From the NCBI GenBank assembly GCA_947169755.1, contig CAMVQX010000030.1, positions 1 through 13,140 on the forward strand: a stretch of 13,140 bases of DNA. The letters run 5' to 3'. Each line of letters opens with the position of its first letter. Positions within the stretch are counted from its first letter, which is position 1. Shown here piece after piece: positions 6,563 to 12,717 of this stretch. The DNA comes from an uncultured bacterium. Its GTDB lineage: Bacteria; Cyanobacteriota; Vampirovibrionia; Gastranaerophilales; Gastranaerophilaceae. The position numbers and the translations under genes were made by a program. The notes under the pieces are model-generated. The model was given only the letters and a program-made list of their open reading frames with translations, searched no databases and had not been told where the DNA came from.

Positions 6563-6876
6563 TCTGAATTTTCGATTTTGTTACTACCCGGCAGACAAAC
6601 CCCGAATTGACAATTTGAGTTATAGTCGTTAGTTTGGGTATTTGAATTTGCTTGATTTGTATTCATTGTTGTATTCGAATTTATAGGTTGTTGAATATTC
6701 TCTTGAAAAGCGTCTGTTCTTTGCATTTGCTGTAAATGGTCCGGTACAAGTTTTTGTTCAAGAGATTGCGGTTCAAAATTTACAGGGGCGGCGCATGCTC
6801 CACCTGTAACAGAACAAACAGCAAAAACAGGCATTGCAAATAATGACATAAAAATTATCAAAAACATCTTTTTCAT
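6559..6876 (-). CDS. Small secreted protein with two cysteine pairs
   Basis: The 105-aa product begins with a clear signal peptide: MKK, a hydrophobic core, and a VFA cleavage site after residue 19. A lipobox is unlikely because the residue before Cys21 is Val. The mature part has a CSVTGGAC motif at 21-28, an Asn/Gln/Thr-rich low-complexity stretch at about 62-88, and CQFGVC at 89-94. Four cysteines in two close pairs suggest disulfides or metal binding outside the membrane. The start is supported by AAAGGAGG 5 nt upstream, one of the best ribosome sites here. No family is recognised and the function is unknown. Confidence 0.75.
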   Translation of the reverse strand: MKKMFLIIFMSLFAMPVFAVCSVTGGACAAPVNFEPQSLEQKLVPDHLQQMQRTDAFQENIQQPINSNTTMNTNQANSNTQTNDYNSNCQFGVCLPGSNKIENSD

Positions 6877-6910
6877 ATAAACCTCCTTTTTGTCAGTTTA
6901 AAAAAATTAA

Positions 6911-6939
6911 ATTAAAAATTCATTGCCTAAAAGTAGCAA
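6911..6939 (-). promoter_or_regulatory. Putative promoter of the small secreted protein gene
   Basis: On the minus strand TTGCTA (6939-6934; 4 of 6) and TTTAAT (6916-6911; 5 of 6) are 17 nt apart. Transcription would begin near 6904, giving a leader of about 28 nt carrying the strong Shine-Dalgarno. Confidence 0.45.
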
Positions 6940-6985
6940 AAATTATTTTTACGTGTTTTATAAATTATTGAAAAAAGGAGAAATC

Positions 6986-7606
6986 ATGATAGATAATGTA
7001 AGTTTTCAAGGAAAATCAACTTTTATAGGTAGTCAAGGACTTTTTAACGGATTGGAAAGAACTTTACCCAAAAAAGCACATATAAATGATAGTTCTGTTC
7101 ATTATTTACAACCAAACTCCAGCTACATTTCAAATGCACATAAAACTTCATTCCTTGTTATTGTTAGTAACGGTATAAACGGTATTGTAAAACGCATATC
7201 TTTAAATAACATTGAAAGAAGTGTTGATACTATTGCTACAGAGACTAGAAAGTTAAGTGAAACTGTTAGACCTAAAAACAAAAAATTAACTGCTTGGATT
7301 ATTGGCGGAGGGGATATAATGAATCCCGAAAGAGGTGCTGACACAGTTAATACAATGAATGGAATAGCTAAAGCTATTGAAGATAATTCAAAAGTTGACC
7401 TTTCTATTCTTGCAGGAGATCCGAAAGGGTACAAAGAAGTATTTTTCTCAACAAATAACGGAAACATCCAAATTGTGCTAAATAAAGATATTAATAGAGC
7501 ATGTTGGAGACAAAAAATAGATGGAATGTTTGATATTGTAGAATTAAGCAAAGTTTCAAGAATGAGTCGAGCAGAATTAAACAAAGTTTCAAGAATGTGT
7601 CGATAA
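6986..7606 (+). CDS. Uncharacterised 206-aa protein with duplicated C-terminal 11-residue unit
   Basis: I do not recognise a family. The ATG at 6986 is preceded by AAAAAAGGAG ending 5 nt upstream; a longer reading from 6923 lacks a ribosome site. No signal peptide or membrane span is clear. Visible segments are a short N-terminal VSFQGK, a hydrophobic SFLVIVSNGINGIV at 55-68, and a central AWIIGGGDI followed by a helical region (103-134), then SILAGDP at 140-146, which together could be an alpha/beta core. The C-terminus repeats an ELxKVSRMxR unit twice (186-195 and 197-206), from a 33-bp tandem duplication. The 3' end overlaps the convergent YkgJ-like gene by 18 nt. A weak TATAAA at 6959-6964 could be its -10. 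Confidence 0.7.
   Translation: MIDNVSFQGKSTFIGSQGLFNGLERTLPKKAHINDSSVHYLQPNSSYISNAHKTSFLVIVSNGINGIVKRISLNNIERSVDTIATETRKLSETVRPKNKKLTAWIIGGGDIMNPERGADTVNTMNGIAKAIEDNSKVDLSILAGDPKGYKEVFFSTNNGNIQIVLNKDINRACWRQKIDGMFDIVELSKVSRMSRAELNKVSRMCR
7541..7603 (+). repeat. 33-bp in-frame tandem duplication at a gene 3' end
   Basis: The 30 bases at 7541-7570 recur at 7574-7603 with 28 of 30 identical, period 33 bp. The period is a multiple of three, so the reading frame of the 206-aa protein is kept and 11 residues are doubled. The second copy runs across the stop codon of the convergent YkgJ-like gene (7589-7591). The high nucleotide identity suggests a recent event. Confidence 0.9.
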
Positions 7607-7999
7607 TTTCTTCAAAACTTCTTCAAACGGTATAATAGGCTCCATCTTGTAGCCGCAATCATCAGATAATGCTCCACCCATCGAGAATAATTCTTCTTGC
7701 GGGTAGCGGCGGCATATTCCGGGACGGTTTTTGTGGATTTTACATTTGTGTGTTTCGGGATCAAGATTTTGACATTCAAAAATGAGTCCGATGTCATCTT
7801 TTCCGATAACTTTTAAATATGTGTAAAATCTGTGAAGATATTGGAGTTTTTCAAACTCTTTTTCATCTTGGATAACATGTTTGTAATGTTTTACGTAAAT
7901 TTGAGTGCAGCATTTACCGCAGGCATTGCATTTGCCGGTTCGATAGTACTTACGTCGCAAGATTTTTGAAAGAAAAAATTTTTTGAAACCTTCAAACAT
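7589..7999 (-). CDS. YkgJ-type Cys-cluster protein (putative zinc/iron-binding)
   Basis: The family is defined by conserved cysteines thought to bind zinc or an iron-sulfur cluster; biological roles are mostly unknown. Here C24-x2-C27-x2-C30-C31 is followed by Cys76, then HKCKIHKNRPGICRRYP with Cys86 and Cys96, and finally Cys115. This is the usual YkgJ order of an N-terminal CxxCGxCC, a middle Cys, 'C-x-I-Y/H-x-x-RP-x-x-C-R-x-(Y/F)P', and a late Cys. At 136 aa it is a normal compact member. The first 20 residues are basic and aromatic, without a signal peptide. The ATG has no Shine-Dalgarno; an extended -10 ends 6 nt upstream. The last residues lie in the duplicated DNA of the convergent gene. 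Confidence 0.85.
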   Translation of the reverse strand: MFEGFKKFFLSKILRRKYYRTGKCNACGKCCTQIYVKHYKHVIQDEKEFEKLQYLHRFYTYLKVIGKDDIGLIFECQNLDPETHKCKIHKNRPGICRRYPQEELFSMGGALSDDCGYKMEPIIPFEEVLKKLSTHS

Positions 8000-8005
8000 A
8001 CTTAT

Positions 8006-8014
8006 ATAATAACA
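8006..8014 (-). promoter_or_regulatory. Extended -10 promoter abutting the ykgJ-like gene
   Basis: On the minus strand TG-T-TATTAT (8014-8006) is an extended -10 ending 6 nt before the ATG at 7999. No Shine-Dalgarno is present and no -35 lies at normal spacing, so a leaderless transcript from an extended -10 promoter is the simplest reading. Confidence 0.45.
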
Positions 8015-8132
8015 TAAAGTTTTGTAAACATTTTGTTCAAATTTGGCAATTCTAAATCTTGAGGAGAATTATAAAAAATGTAATAAGCAAATAATTAAAC
8101 CATAATATAACATAACCAAAATAACCAACCTT

Positions 8133-8157
8133 GACCTCATTTTGAGGTCTTTTTTTT
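8133..8157 (+). terminator. Orphan rho-independent terminator
   Basis: GACCTCA (8133-8139) pairs perfectly with TGAGGTC (8143-8149) around a TTT loop, followed by eight T residues (8150-8157). The nearest plus-strand gene ends 526 nt upstream at 7606, on the far side of the antisense ykgJ-like gene. It either ends read-through from that gene, or ends a small RNA begun within 8000-8130. Confidence 0.8.
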
Positions 8158-8319
8158 ATTTGTTTTGAGTGTGCGGCACCGTAAAGAACTATTTCCCTTT
8201 TATTCAAAGAAAATTGATATTTTGATTGTTAAATTTTGGTTAATTTTAAAGGTTTTTTGTGAAAATAGACAGATAATATAAATGTTAGAAGTAATGATTA
8301 AAAAAGAAAGGAGAACATC

Positions 8320-8778
8320 ATGAAATTCTTAATTAAAAAAACACCTGACAATTTTATTAAATCTGTCAATGATGAAATCAGTTCTATTTTAAACAGAAAC
8401 TTTGACAGCCTATTTCCGGAATTTATTAACGACGAAGATATAGCCGAAAAGTTTGCAATGCCGGTTGAATTACACGAACACGAAAAAGATTATTGCATCA
8501 ATGCAGAACTTCCCGGAGTAAAAAAAGAAGATCTTGATATTGATTTAGATAAAAATCATATTACTATCAACGCAAAGAAAAACGAAGAAAAAGAAGAATC
8601 CGACAGCCATTATAAAAAATCTGAATTCCGCTACGGTGAATTTTCAAGAACAATATATTTCCCGAATGAAATTGATATTGAAAAAACAAATGCAAAATTA
8701 GAACACGGAATTTTAAAAATCAAAGCACCTAAGAAAAATGCAGAAAAAGAAAATATGAAAAAATTAACAGTTGAATAA
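8320..8778 (+). CDS. Small heat shock protein, Hsp20/alpha-crystallin family
   Basis: This ATP-independent chaperone holds unfolding proteins in large oligomers during stress. The alpha-crystallin domain covers about 45-140: MPVELHEHEKDY, ELPGV at 63-67, a hydrophilic loop rich in Lys and Glu at 86-100, RYGEFSRTIYFP at 104-115, and the signature GILKIKAPK at 130-138. The C-terminal LTV is a variant of the IxI anchoring motif. Length, 152 aa, is typical. The start is set by AAAGGAG 6 nt upstream. It is monocistronic and converges on cstA through a shared terminator. No CIRCE operator is seen, so its heat control, if any, is of another kind. Confidence 0.95.
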   Translation: MKFLIKKTPDNFIKSVNDEISSILNRNFDSLFPEFINDEDIAEKFAMPVELHEHEKDYCINAELPGVKKEDLDIDLDKNHITINAKKNEEKEESDSHYKKSEFRYGEFSRTIYFPNEIDIEKTNAKLEHGILKIKAPKKNAEKENMKKLTVE

Positions 8779-8790
8779 AAATTTAACTAA

Positions 8791-8827
8791 AAAATAAAGA
8801 CCAATTTCTATTGGTCTTTATTTTTTT
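8791..8827 (+). terminator. Bidirectional rho-independent terminator between hsp20 and cstA
   Basis: A stem of up to 15 bp (8791-8805 with 8810-8824), with the core GACCAAT/ATTGGTC and A-T flanks, closes a 4-nt loop and continues into T residues to 8827. The reverse strand also reads into a T-rich run. The cstA stop (8808-8810) lies at the loop and right arm. Confidence 0.88.
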
Positions 8828-10241
8828 GCTTTAACAAAAATACTAACACAAGTATTGAACACACAACCCCTATAATTTCGGCATACCTTAACGGTAAATT
8901 AAACCCGATTTTTTCGCTGAAAATAAACGACATTGTGATAAACACATAAAACAAAGCAGGAATCAGAGCGATAAAATAATTTTTACCCGCCCTTGCCAAA
9001 AATATCACAGCGCAACATAAAACAGGTACTGCAATCAACTGATTAAAGAAAGTAAAATACCTCCAAATTAATCCAAAACTTCCTGCATTTGTTTTTGCCC
9101 AAATAAGAACTGACAAAACACAAAGAATAATCGGAACGACAATCAAAAGTCTGTTTGCAATTTTTTTCTGATCGAGTTTTAAAGCTTCTGCTATTGTTAT
9201 TCTCAATCCCCTAAGAGCCGTATCTCCTGATGTTATCGGTAATATAATTATCGCCAAAGTAACTAAAAATGCCAAATTCAAAGGAACGAATTTGTTTGCA
9301 ATAATGTTTACAACATTTACAGTCCCAATTATATTTTGCGGAACAAGGTTAAGACTGTACACATCCATTGCAGCAGCAGCCCAAATTATTGCAATCAAAG
9401 ATTCCAAACACATCATTCCGTAAAAAATCCGCCTGCCGTCTTTTTCGTGGTTTACAGTTCTTGAAATAATAGTAGCTTGGGTAGAATGAAAACCTGACAA
9501 CAAACCGCAACTTACTGTCATAAAAAACATCGGTATCAAAGGAAGATTTTGCGGGTGGATGTTGTAGTTTTTGAAATTGAAATTCTCCAAATTTACTCCG
9601 TTTATAAAAAACCCAACCAAAACCATACCCGTACCGATTATAAGCATCAAACCCAAAGCCGGATAGAATTTTCCGATAATTTTGTCTATCGGAAACAGAG
9701 TTGCAACTATAAAATAAGATAAAATTACAACATAAGCTCCAAGAACATACGGGTTTGTAATTGCAAATTCATGTATATCAAAAAACCTTTCAACAAACAA
9801 ATCGCCCGCCGTATAAACAAAAACTGTTGCTAACAGCAATAACATTATTGAAACAACAACCATAAATATCTTGAACGCATTTCGCCCAAGATATTTTTCA
9901 ATTAGCCCTGTAATTTGTGCACCATCATTTCGCATAGAAAGCATTCCAGCAAAATAATCGTGGACACCGCCCGCAAAAATACATCCCAAAGGTATCAAAA
10001 TAAAAGCAATCGGCCCGAACAATATCCCCTGAACTGCTCCTATAATAGGCCCCATGCCTGCAATATTCAAAAGATGAATTAATGCATTACGATTTTTAGA
10101 CATCGGAACAAAATCCACGCCGTCATTTAACAATTTTGCAGGAGTTTCCCTGTCGTCAGGTGAAAAAACTCTTTCAACATATTTTGAATAAAATATGTAC
10201 CCGAAAAGTAAAATTAATATCCCAAAAATAAATGTAATCAT
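8808..10241 (-). CDS. cstA: CstA-family carbon starvation transporter (peptide or pyruvate uptake)
   Basis: CstA/BtsT proteins are inner-membrane transporters tied to peptide uptake and, for some members, proton-driven pyruvate uptake. The 477-aa sequence has roughly twelve hydrophobic segments. Conserved family stretches include DGVDFVPMSKNRNALIHLLNIAGMGP near the N-terminus, followed by GAVQGILFGP, then GGVHDYFAGMLSMRNDG around 90-107, a GFHSTQATIISRTVNHEKDGR loop at about 250-272, and an ITSGDTALRGLRI segment at about 335. It is far shorter than E. coli CstA (about 700 aa) and resembles the compact form common in anaerobes. The ATG at 10241 has no Shine-Dalgarno; TATAAT ends 6 nt upstream. 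The neighbouring divergent two-component genes may control it, as BtsSR controls btsT in E. coli. The substrate cannot be decided from sequence. Confidence 0.92.
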   Translation of the reverse strand: MITFIFGILILLFGYIFYSKYVERVFSPDDRETPAKLLNDGVDFVPMSKNRNALIHLLNIAGMGPIIGAVQGILFGPIAFILIPLGCIFAGGVHDYFAGMLSMRNDGAQITGLIEKYLGRNAFKIFMVVVSIMLLLLATVFVYTAGDLFVERFFDIHEFAITNPYVLGAYVVILSYFIVATLFPIDKIIGKFYPALGLMLIIGTGMVLVGFFINGVNLENFNFKNYNIHPQNLPLIPMFFMTVSCGLLSGFHSTQATIISRTVNHEKDGRRIFYGMMCLESLIAIIWAAAAMDVYSLNLVPQNIIGTVNVVNIIANKFVPLNLAFLVTLAIIILPITSGDTALRGLRITIAEALKLDQKKIANRLLIVVPIILCVLSVLIWAKTNAGSFGLIWRYFTFFNQLIAVPVLCCAVIFLARAGKNYFIALIPALFYVFITMSFIFSEKIGFNLPLRYAEIIGVVCSILVLVFLLKQKNKDQ

Positions 10242-10247
10242 AAATAC

Positions 10248-10253
10248 ATTATA
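10248..10253 (-). promoter_or_regulatory. -10 element of cstA, without a good -35
   Basis: TATAAT on the minus strand (10253-10248) ends 6 nt before the cstA ATG, predicting a leaderless message. The positions expected for a -35 (about 10270-10277) hold AAGTGC-like sequence, a poor match, which would suit a promoter that needs an activator. Confidence 0.55.
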
Positions 10254-10279
10254 TACTTTTTTTTAAAAAAGCACTTCGG

Positions 10280-10329
10280 TTTAAAATTTCTTTATAATCA
10301 ATTGCGAAAAGTTTAAAAGTCTTATAAAA
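10280..10329. promoter_or_regulatory. Candidate response-regulator binding repeats in the cstA/regulator intergenic region
   Basis: TTTAAAA at 10280 and TTTATAA at 10291 form one pair with an 11-bp period; TTTAAAA at 10312 and TATAAAA at 10323 form a second. The pairs are 32 bp apart, about three helical turns. OmpR/PhoB-type regulators typically bind direct repeats spaced 11 bp. The first pair lies at about -39 to -56 from the predicted cstA start; the second overlaps the regulator's own -10. AT-rich background makes chance matches possible. Confidence 0.3.
10302..10328 (+). promoter_or_regulatory. Putative promoter of the response regulator operon
   Basis: TTGCGA (10302-10307; 4 of 6) and TATAAA (10323-10328; 5 of 6) are 15 nt apart, a short spacer. 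The -10 ends 8 nt before the ATG at 10337 and no Shine-Dalgarno is visible. A second TATAAT at 10293-10298 could give a longer leader. Confidence 0.4.
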
Positions 10330-10336
10330 TTTGTTT

Positions 10337-11044
10337 ATGAATGAAAAGCGCATTTTAATTGTTGATGATGATGATGAAATCAGAGAACTTTTGGAGTTTG
10401 ATGTCAGAGCAAGCGGATATTTTGTTGACACTGCATCTGACGGTATGGAAGGGTTAAACAAAGCTCTCAACAACACCTATGATTTGATTTTACTTGATGT
10501 TATGATGCCGAAAATGAACGGCTTTGACGTCTGCAAAAATATTAGACGCGCAAAACTTTCTATTCCTATTTTGATGCTTACCGCAAAGGGTACAATTGAT
10601 GACAAGACAGAAGGATTTGACTGCGGGGCAGATGATTATTTGGTAAAACCTTTTGATATTCAAGAAGTTCTTTTGAGGATAAGAGTGCTTCTAAGACGAA
10701 ATCAAATTGAAGATACAAACAGCCTTTCAGATGAAATTTTAAATGCCGGAGATATTGAAATATTTCCGGAAACTTTGGAAGCCGTAATTGTAAATAAACG
10801 GGTAAAACTTACTCCGACTGAATTTGAAATTTTGTACTGTATAATGCAGCATTTTAATAATCCTGTTACTTTGGCGACTTTATTGGATGAGGTTTGGGGA
10901 TACGACAGTAATGAAGATGTAAGAATGTTGAGGGTGCACGTCGGAGGTTTGAGGAATAAAATCGAACCGGATGCAAAACATCCAAGATATCTTCATACTG
11001 TAACAAATGTCGGATACAAGTTAACTCCGTTTGGAGAAGAATAA
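10337..11044 (+). CDS. OmpR/PhoB-type response regulator
   Basis: This DNA-binding regulator should be phosphorylated by the kinase encoded next. The receiver domain (about 4-120) has the acidic patch DDDD at 10-13, phospho-acceptor Asp54 in LLDVMMPKMNG, the LMLTA switch Thr region, and Lys104 in DDYLVKPF. The winged-helix output domain (about 138-232) has the typical LTPTEFEIL start, the recognition-helix segment EDVRMLRVHVGGLRNKIE, and the closing LHTVTNVGYKL hairpin. At 235 aa it is a standard member. ATG 10337 is preferred over TTG 10331, because translation from the ATG fits both the family N-terminus (MNEKRILIVDDD) and the nearby -10. Its stop overlaps the kinase start by one base (TAATG). 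Divergent cstA is a plausible target. Confidence 0.95.
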   Translation: MNEKRILIVDDDDEIRELLEFDVRASGYFVDTASDGMEGLNKALNNTYDLILLDVMMPKMNGFDVCKNIRRAKLSIPILMLTAKGTIDDKTEGFDCGADDYLVKPFDIQEVLLRIRVLLRRNQIEDTNSLSDEILNAGDIEIFPETLEAVIVNKRVKLTPTEFEILYCIMQHFNNPVTLATLLDEVWGYDSNEDVRMLRVHVGGLRNKIEPDAKHPRYLHTVTNVGYKLTPFGEE

Positions 11045-12717
11045 TGTTTGGAAAACATCTGAAAATCGTTGAACAAATTGCAATAGTCTTTGTATTTGCT
11101 GTAATCATACCTACGACTATAAGCGGGCTGATTATAAACAATATCAATCAGCATTCAATGCGTTATCAGCTTAGAGAAACAGCCGTTTTAATTGCAAATA
11201 TGGTTTCTAATGAAATAGATTTTTTTGACAAAACCGTAAACAGCAACTTAAATCAAATAGCATTCTCTCTAAAATATCTTCCGAATATTAATGCCAAAAA
11301 TTCTTACTTGGATTCTATAGAAGAAAAGTTGCCTGAATGTCAGGATTTGGCGATTGTTTCCGCAAAAAATCTTGAAGAGTTAAAAGAAAAAAATAAAGAA
11401 AATAAGTTTGCAACTGTACCGATTGATTTAAAAGACGGTACATATCTTGTTGCAACTTACAAAATTGATGCTTTGAGAAATGAACTTTTTAATTCTTTAG
11501 GAGATGACAAAAGACAGATTTATGTTCTCGGAAGCGACGGAAATTTACTTGCTGAGCACAATTATACTGAAAAAGCCTTCAATGAAACCATGGCAGCTTT
11601 ACCAAAAGTTTTAAAAAAAGATAAACCTGAAATATTCGGTGATGTTAAAAACCAACCGTTAGTCTACTTTTCAAAAGAAAATCCCAACATAACTATTATT
11701 GTAAACACAACTGCAAAAGTAACTAAAAAGACTATCACAAACAACAGTTGGAAAATTCTCTTATCCTGTCTTGCTGCAACATTTGCAATTATTCTGGTTA
11801 TTGGTCTTTATACGTATTATTTATACATAAATATTCGCCAATTATTCAAAGGAATTATCGCAATTTCAAAAGGTAATTACGGACGTCAAATCAGGCTTTT
11901 GACAACCGCATTTACACCTCACGAAATTATTTTCCTTGCATTTGAATTTAACAGAATGGCGACAGAAATTCATAAGTCGTACAGACAACTGAAGAAAAAC
12001 AATATTGAATTAAAACAGTTGAATGAATTTCGATCAAACCTAATTGATACTGTCAGCCACGAACTCAGAACGCCTTTGACAAGTATTCAAGGCTACACCA
12101 CAAGATTGATGAGGCAAGATATCACAATTGACGATGAAACCCGCCAGAAATCACTAAGAATTATAAAAGACCAATCAGAGCGTCTGAAAACTTTGATTGA
12201 AGATTTACTAACTATTCCTGACATTGAAGGAATGCGTTTGCGCATAAAAACAGAAGCTGTCTGGTTGCCTGAAATTTTGGAAGAAGCAAAAATTCTTATA
12301 AAAAATAAAGCTCATAAAGAAATTGTTTTTAACCTCGGAGAGGATTTTCCGCTTATAGAAGGGGATAAAGAGAGATTAATTCAGGTTTTTGTAAATCTTT
12401 TGGAAAATGCGGCTAAATATGCATCAGACAAAACTCCGATTATAGTTGATGGCATTGTTGAGGACGATAAAGTTAAGATTTTTGTAAAAAATGATTGTGA
12501 AGTTATTCCGCCCGCAAAATTAAAAAAACTTTTCGAAAAATTTGTACGACTTGACGATAACACAACAAGGACAACAAGAGGAACAGGTTTGGGATTGTTT
12601 ATCGTAAAAGGACTTGTTGAAGCTATGAACGGAAAAATTACTTTGCACAGTGATGAAACTTGCGGTTTTTGCGTAGAAATCACAATGAATTTAGCAAAAA
12701 CTTTGGAGACGGTTTAA
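11044..12717 (+). CDS. Membrane sensor histidine kinase with Cache-like extracytoplasmic domain
   Basis: The 557-aa kinase has a first transmembrane helix at about 9-31, an extracytoplasmic region of about 200 residues, a second helix at about 237-262, a HAMP-like linker to about 315, and a short helix leading to the dimerisation domain. His339 in SHELRTPLTS is the phosphorylation site. The ATPase domain shows the N box NLLENAAKY (Asn451, Asn455), an F box KLFEKF, and the G2 loop GTGLGL at 513-518. The G1 position reads VKNDCEVIPP at 481-490, with Asn483 instead of the usual Asp and without the DxGxG glycines. The outer domain contains RQIYVLGSDGNLLAEHNY, which resembles the membrane-distal strand pattern of double Cache sensors of small metabolites. 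It is coupled to the regulator and to tadA by TAATG overlaps. Confidence 0.93.
   Translation: MFGKHLKIVEQIAIVFVFAVIIPTTISGLIINNINQHSMRYQLRETAVLIANMVSNEIDFFDKTVNSNLNQIAFSLKYLPNINAKNSYLDSIEEKLPECQDLAIVSAKNLEELKEKNKENKFATVPIDLKDGTYLVATYKIDALRNELFNSLGDDKRQIYVLGSDGNLLAEHNYTEKAFNETMAALPKVLKKDKPEIFGDVKNQPLVYFSKENPNITIIVNTTAKVTKKTITNNSWKILLSCLAATFAIILVIGLYTYYLYINIRQLFKGIIAISKGNYGRQIRLLTTAFTPHEIIFLAFEFNRMATEIHKSYRQLKKNNIELKQLNEFRSNLIDTVSHELRTPLTSIQGYTTRLMRQDITIDDETRQKSLRIIKDQSERLKTLIEDLLTIPDIEGMRLRIKTEAVWLPEILEEAKILIKNKAHKEIVFNLGEDFPLIEGDKERLIQVFVNLLENAAKYASDKTPIIVDGIVEDDKVKIFVKNDCEVIPPAKLKKLFEKFVRLDDNTTRTTRGTGLGLFIVKGLVEAMNGKITLHSDETCGFCVEITMNLAKTLETV

Larger units (their letters stand above)
8000..8319. 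other. Gene-free stretch of 320 bp
   Basis: The left edge holds the minus-strand ykgJ-like promoter. A hairpin terminator on the plus strand lies at 8133-8157 although no plus-strand gene precedes it closely. At 8061-8066 a GAGGAG precedes an ATG (8078) that is followed at once by two TAA stops, so it encodes nothing. From 8160 to 8300 the DNA is very AT-rich and should contain the hsp20 promoter; GATAAT (8272-8277) or TATAAA (8277-8282) are the best -10 candidates, without a convincing -35. I see no CIRCE-type inverted repeat and no tRNA. Confidence 0.6.

Noticed and set aside
6923..6985. Longer start of the 206-aa protein
   Set aside because: No ribosome site is seen there, and AAAAAAGGAG lies at ideal distance before ATG 6986.
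7123..7584. Open frame of 153 codons on the minus strand
   Set aside because: It lies wholly antisense to the 206-aa gene, has no ribosome site and has a composition typical of a shadow frame (Ile/Leu/Phe/Ser-rich).
8160..8319. CIRCE or other heat-shock operator before hsp20
   Set aside because: I searched by eye for the TTAGCACTC/GAGTGCTAA inverted repeat and found none; no other convincing operator is seen.
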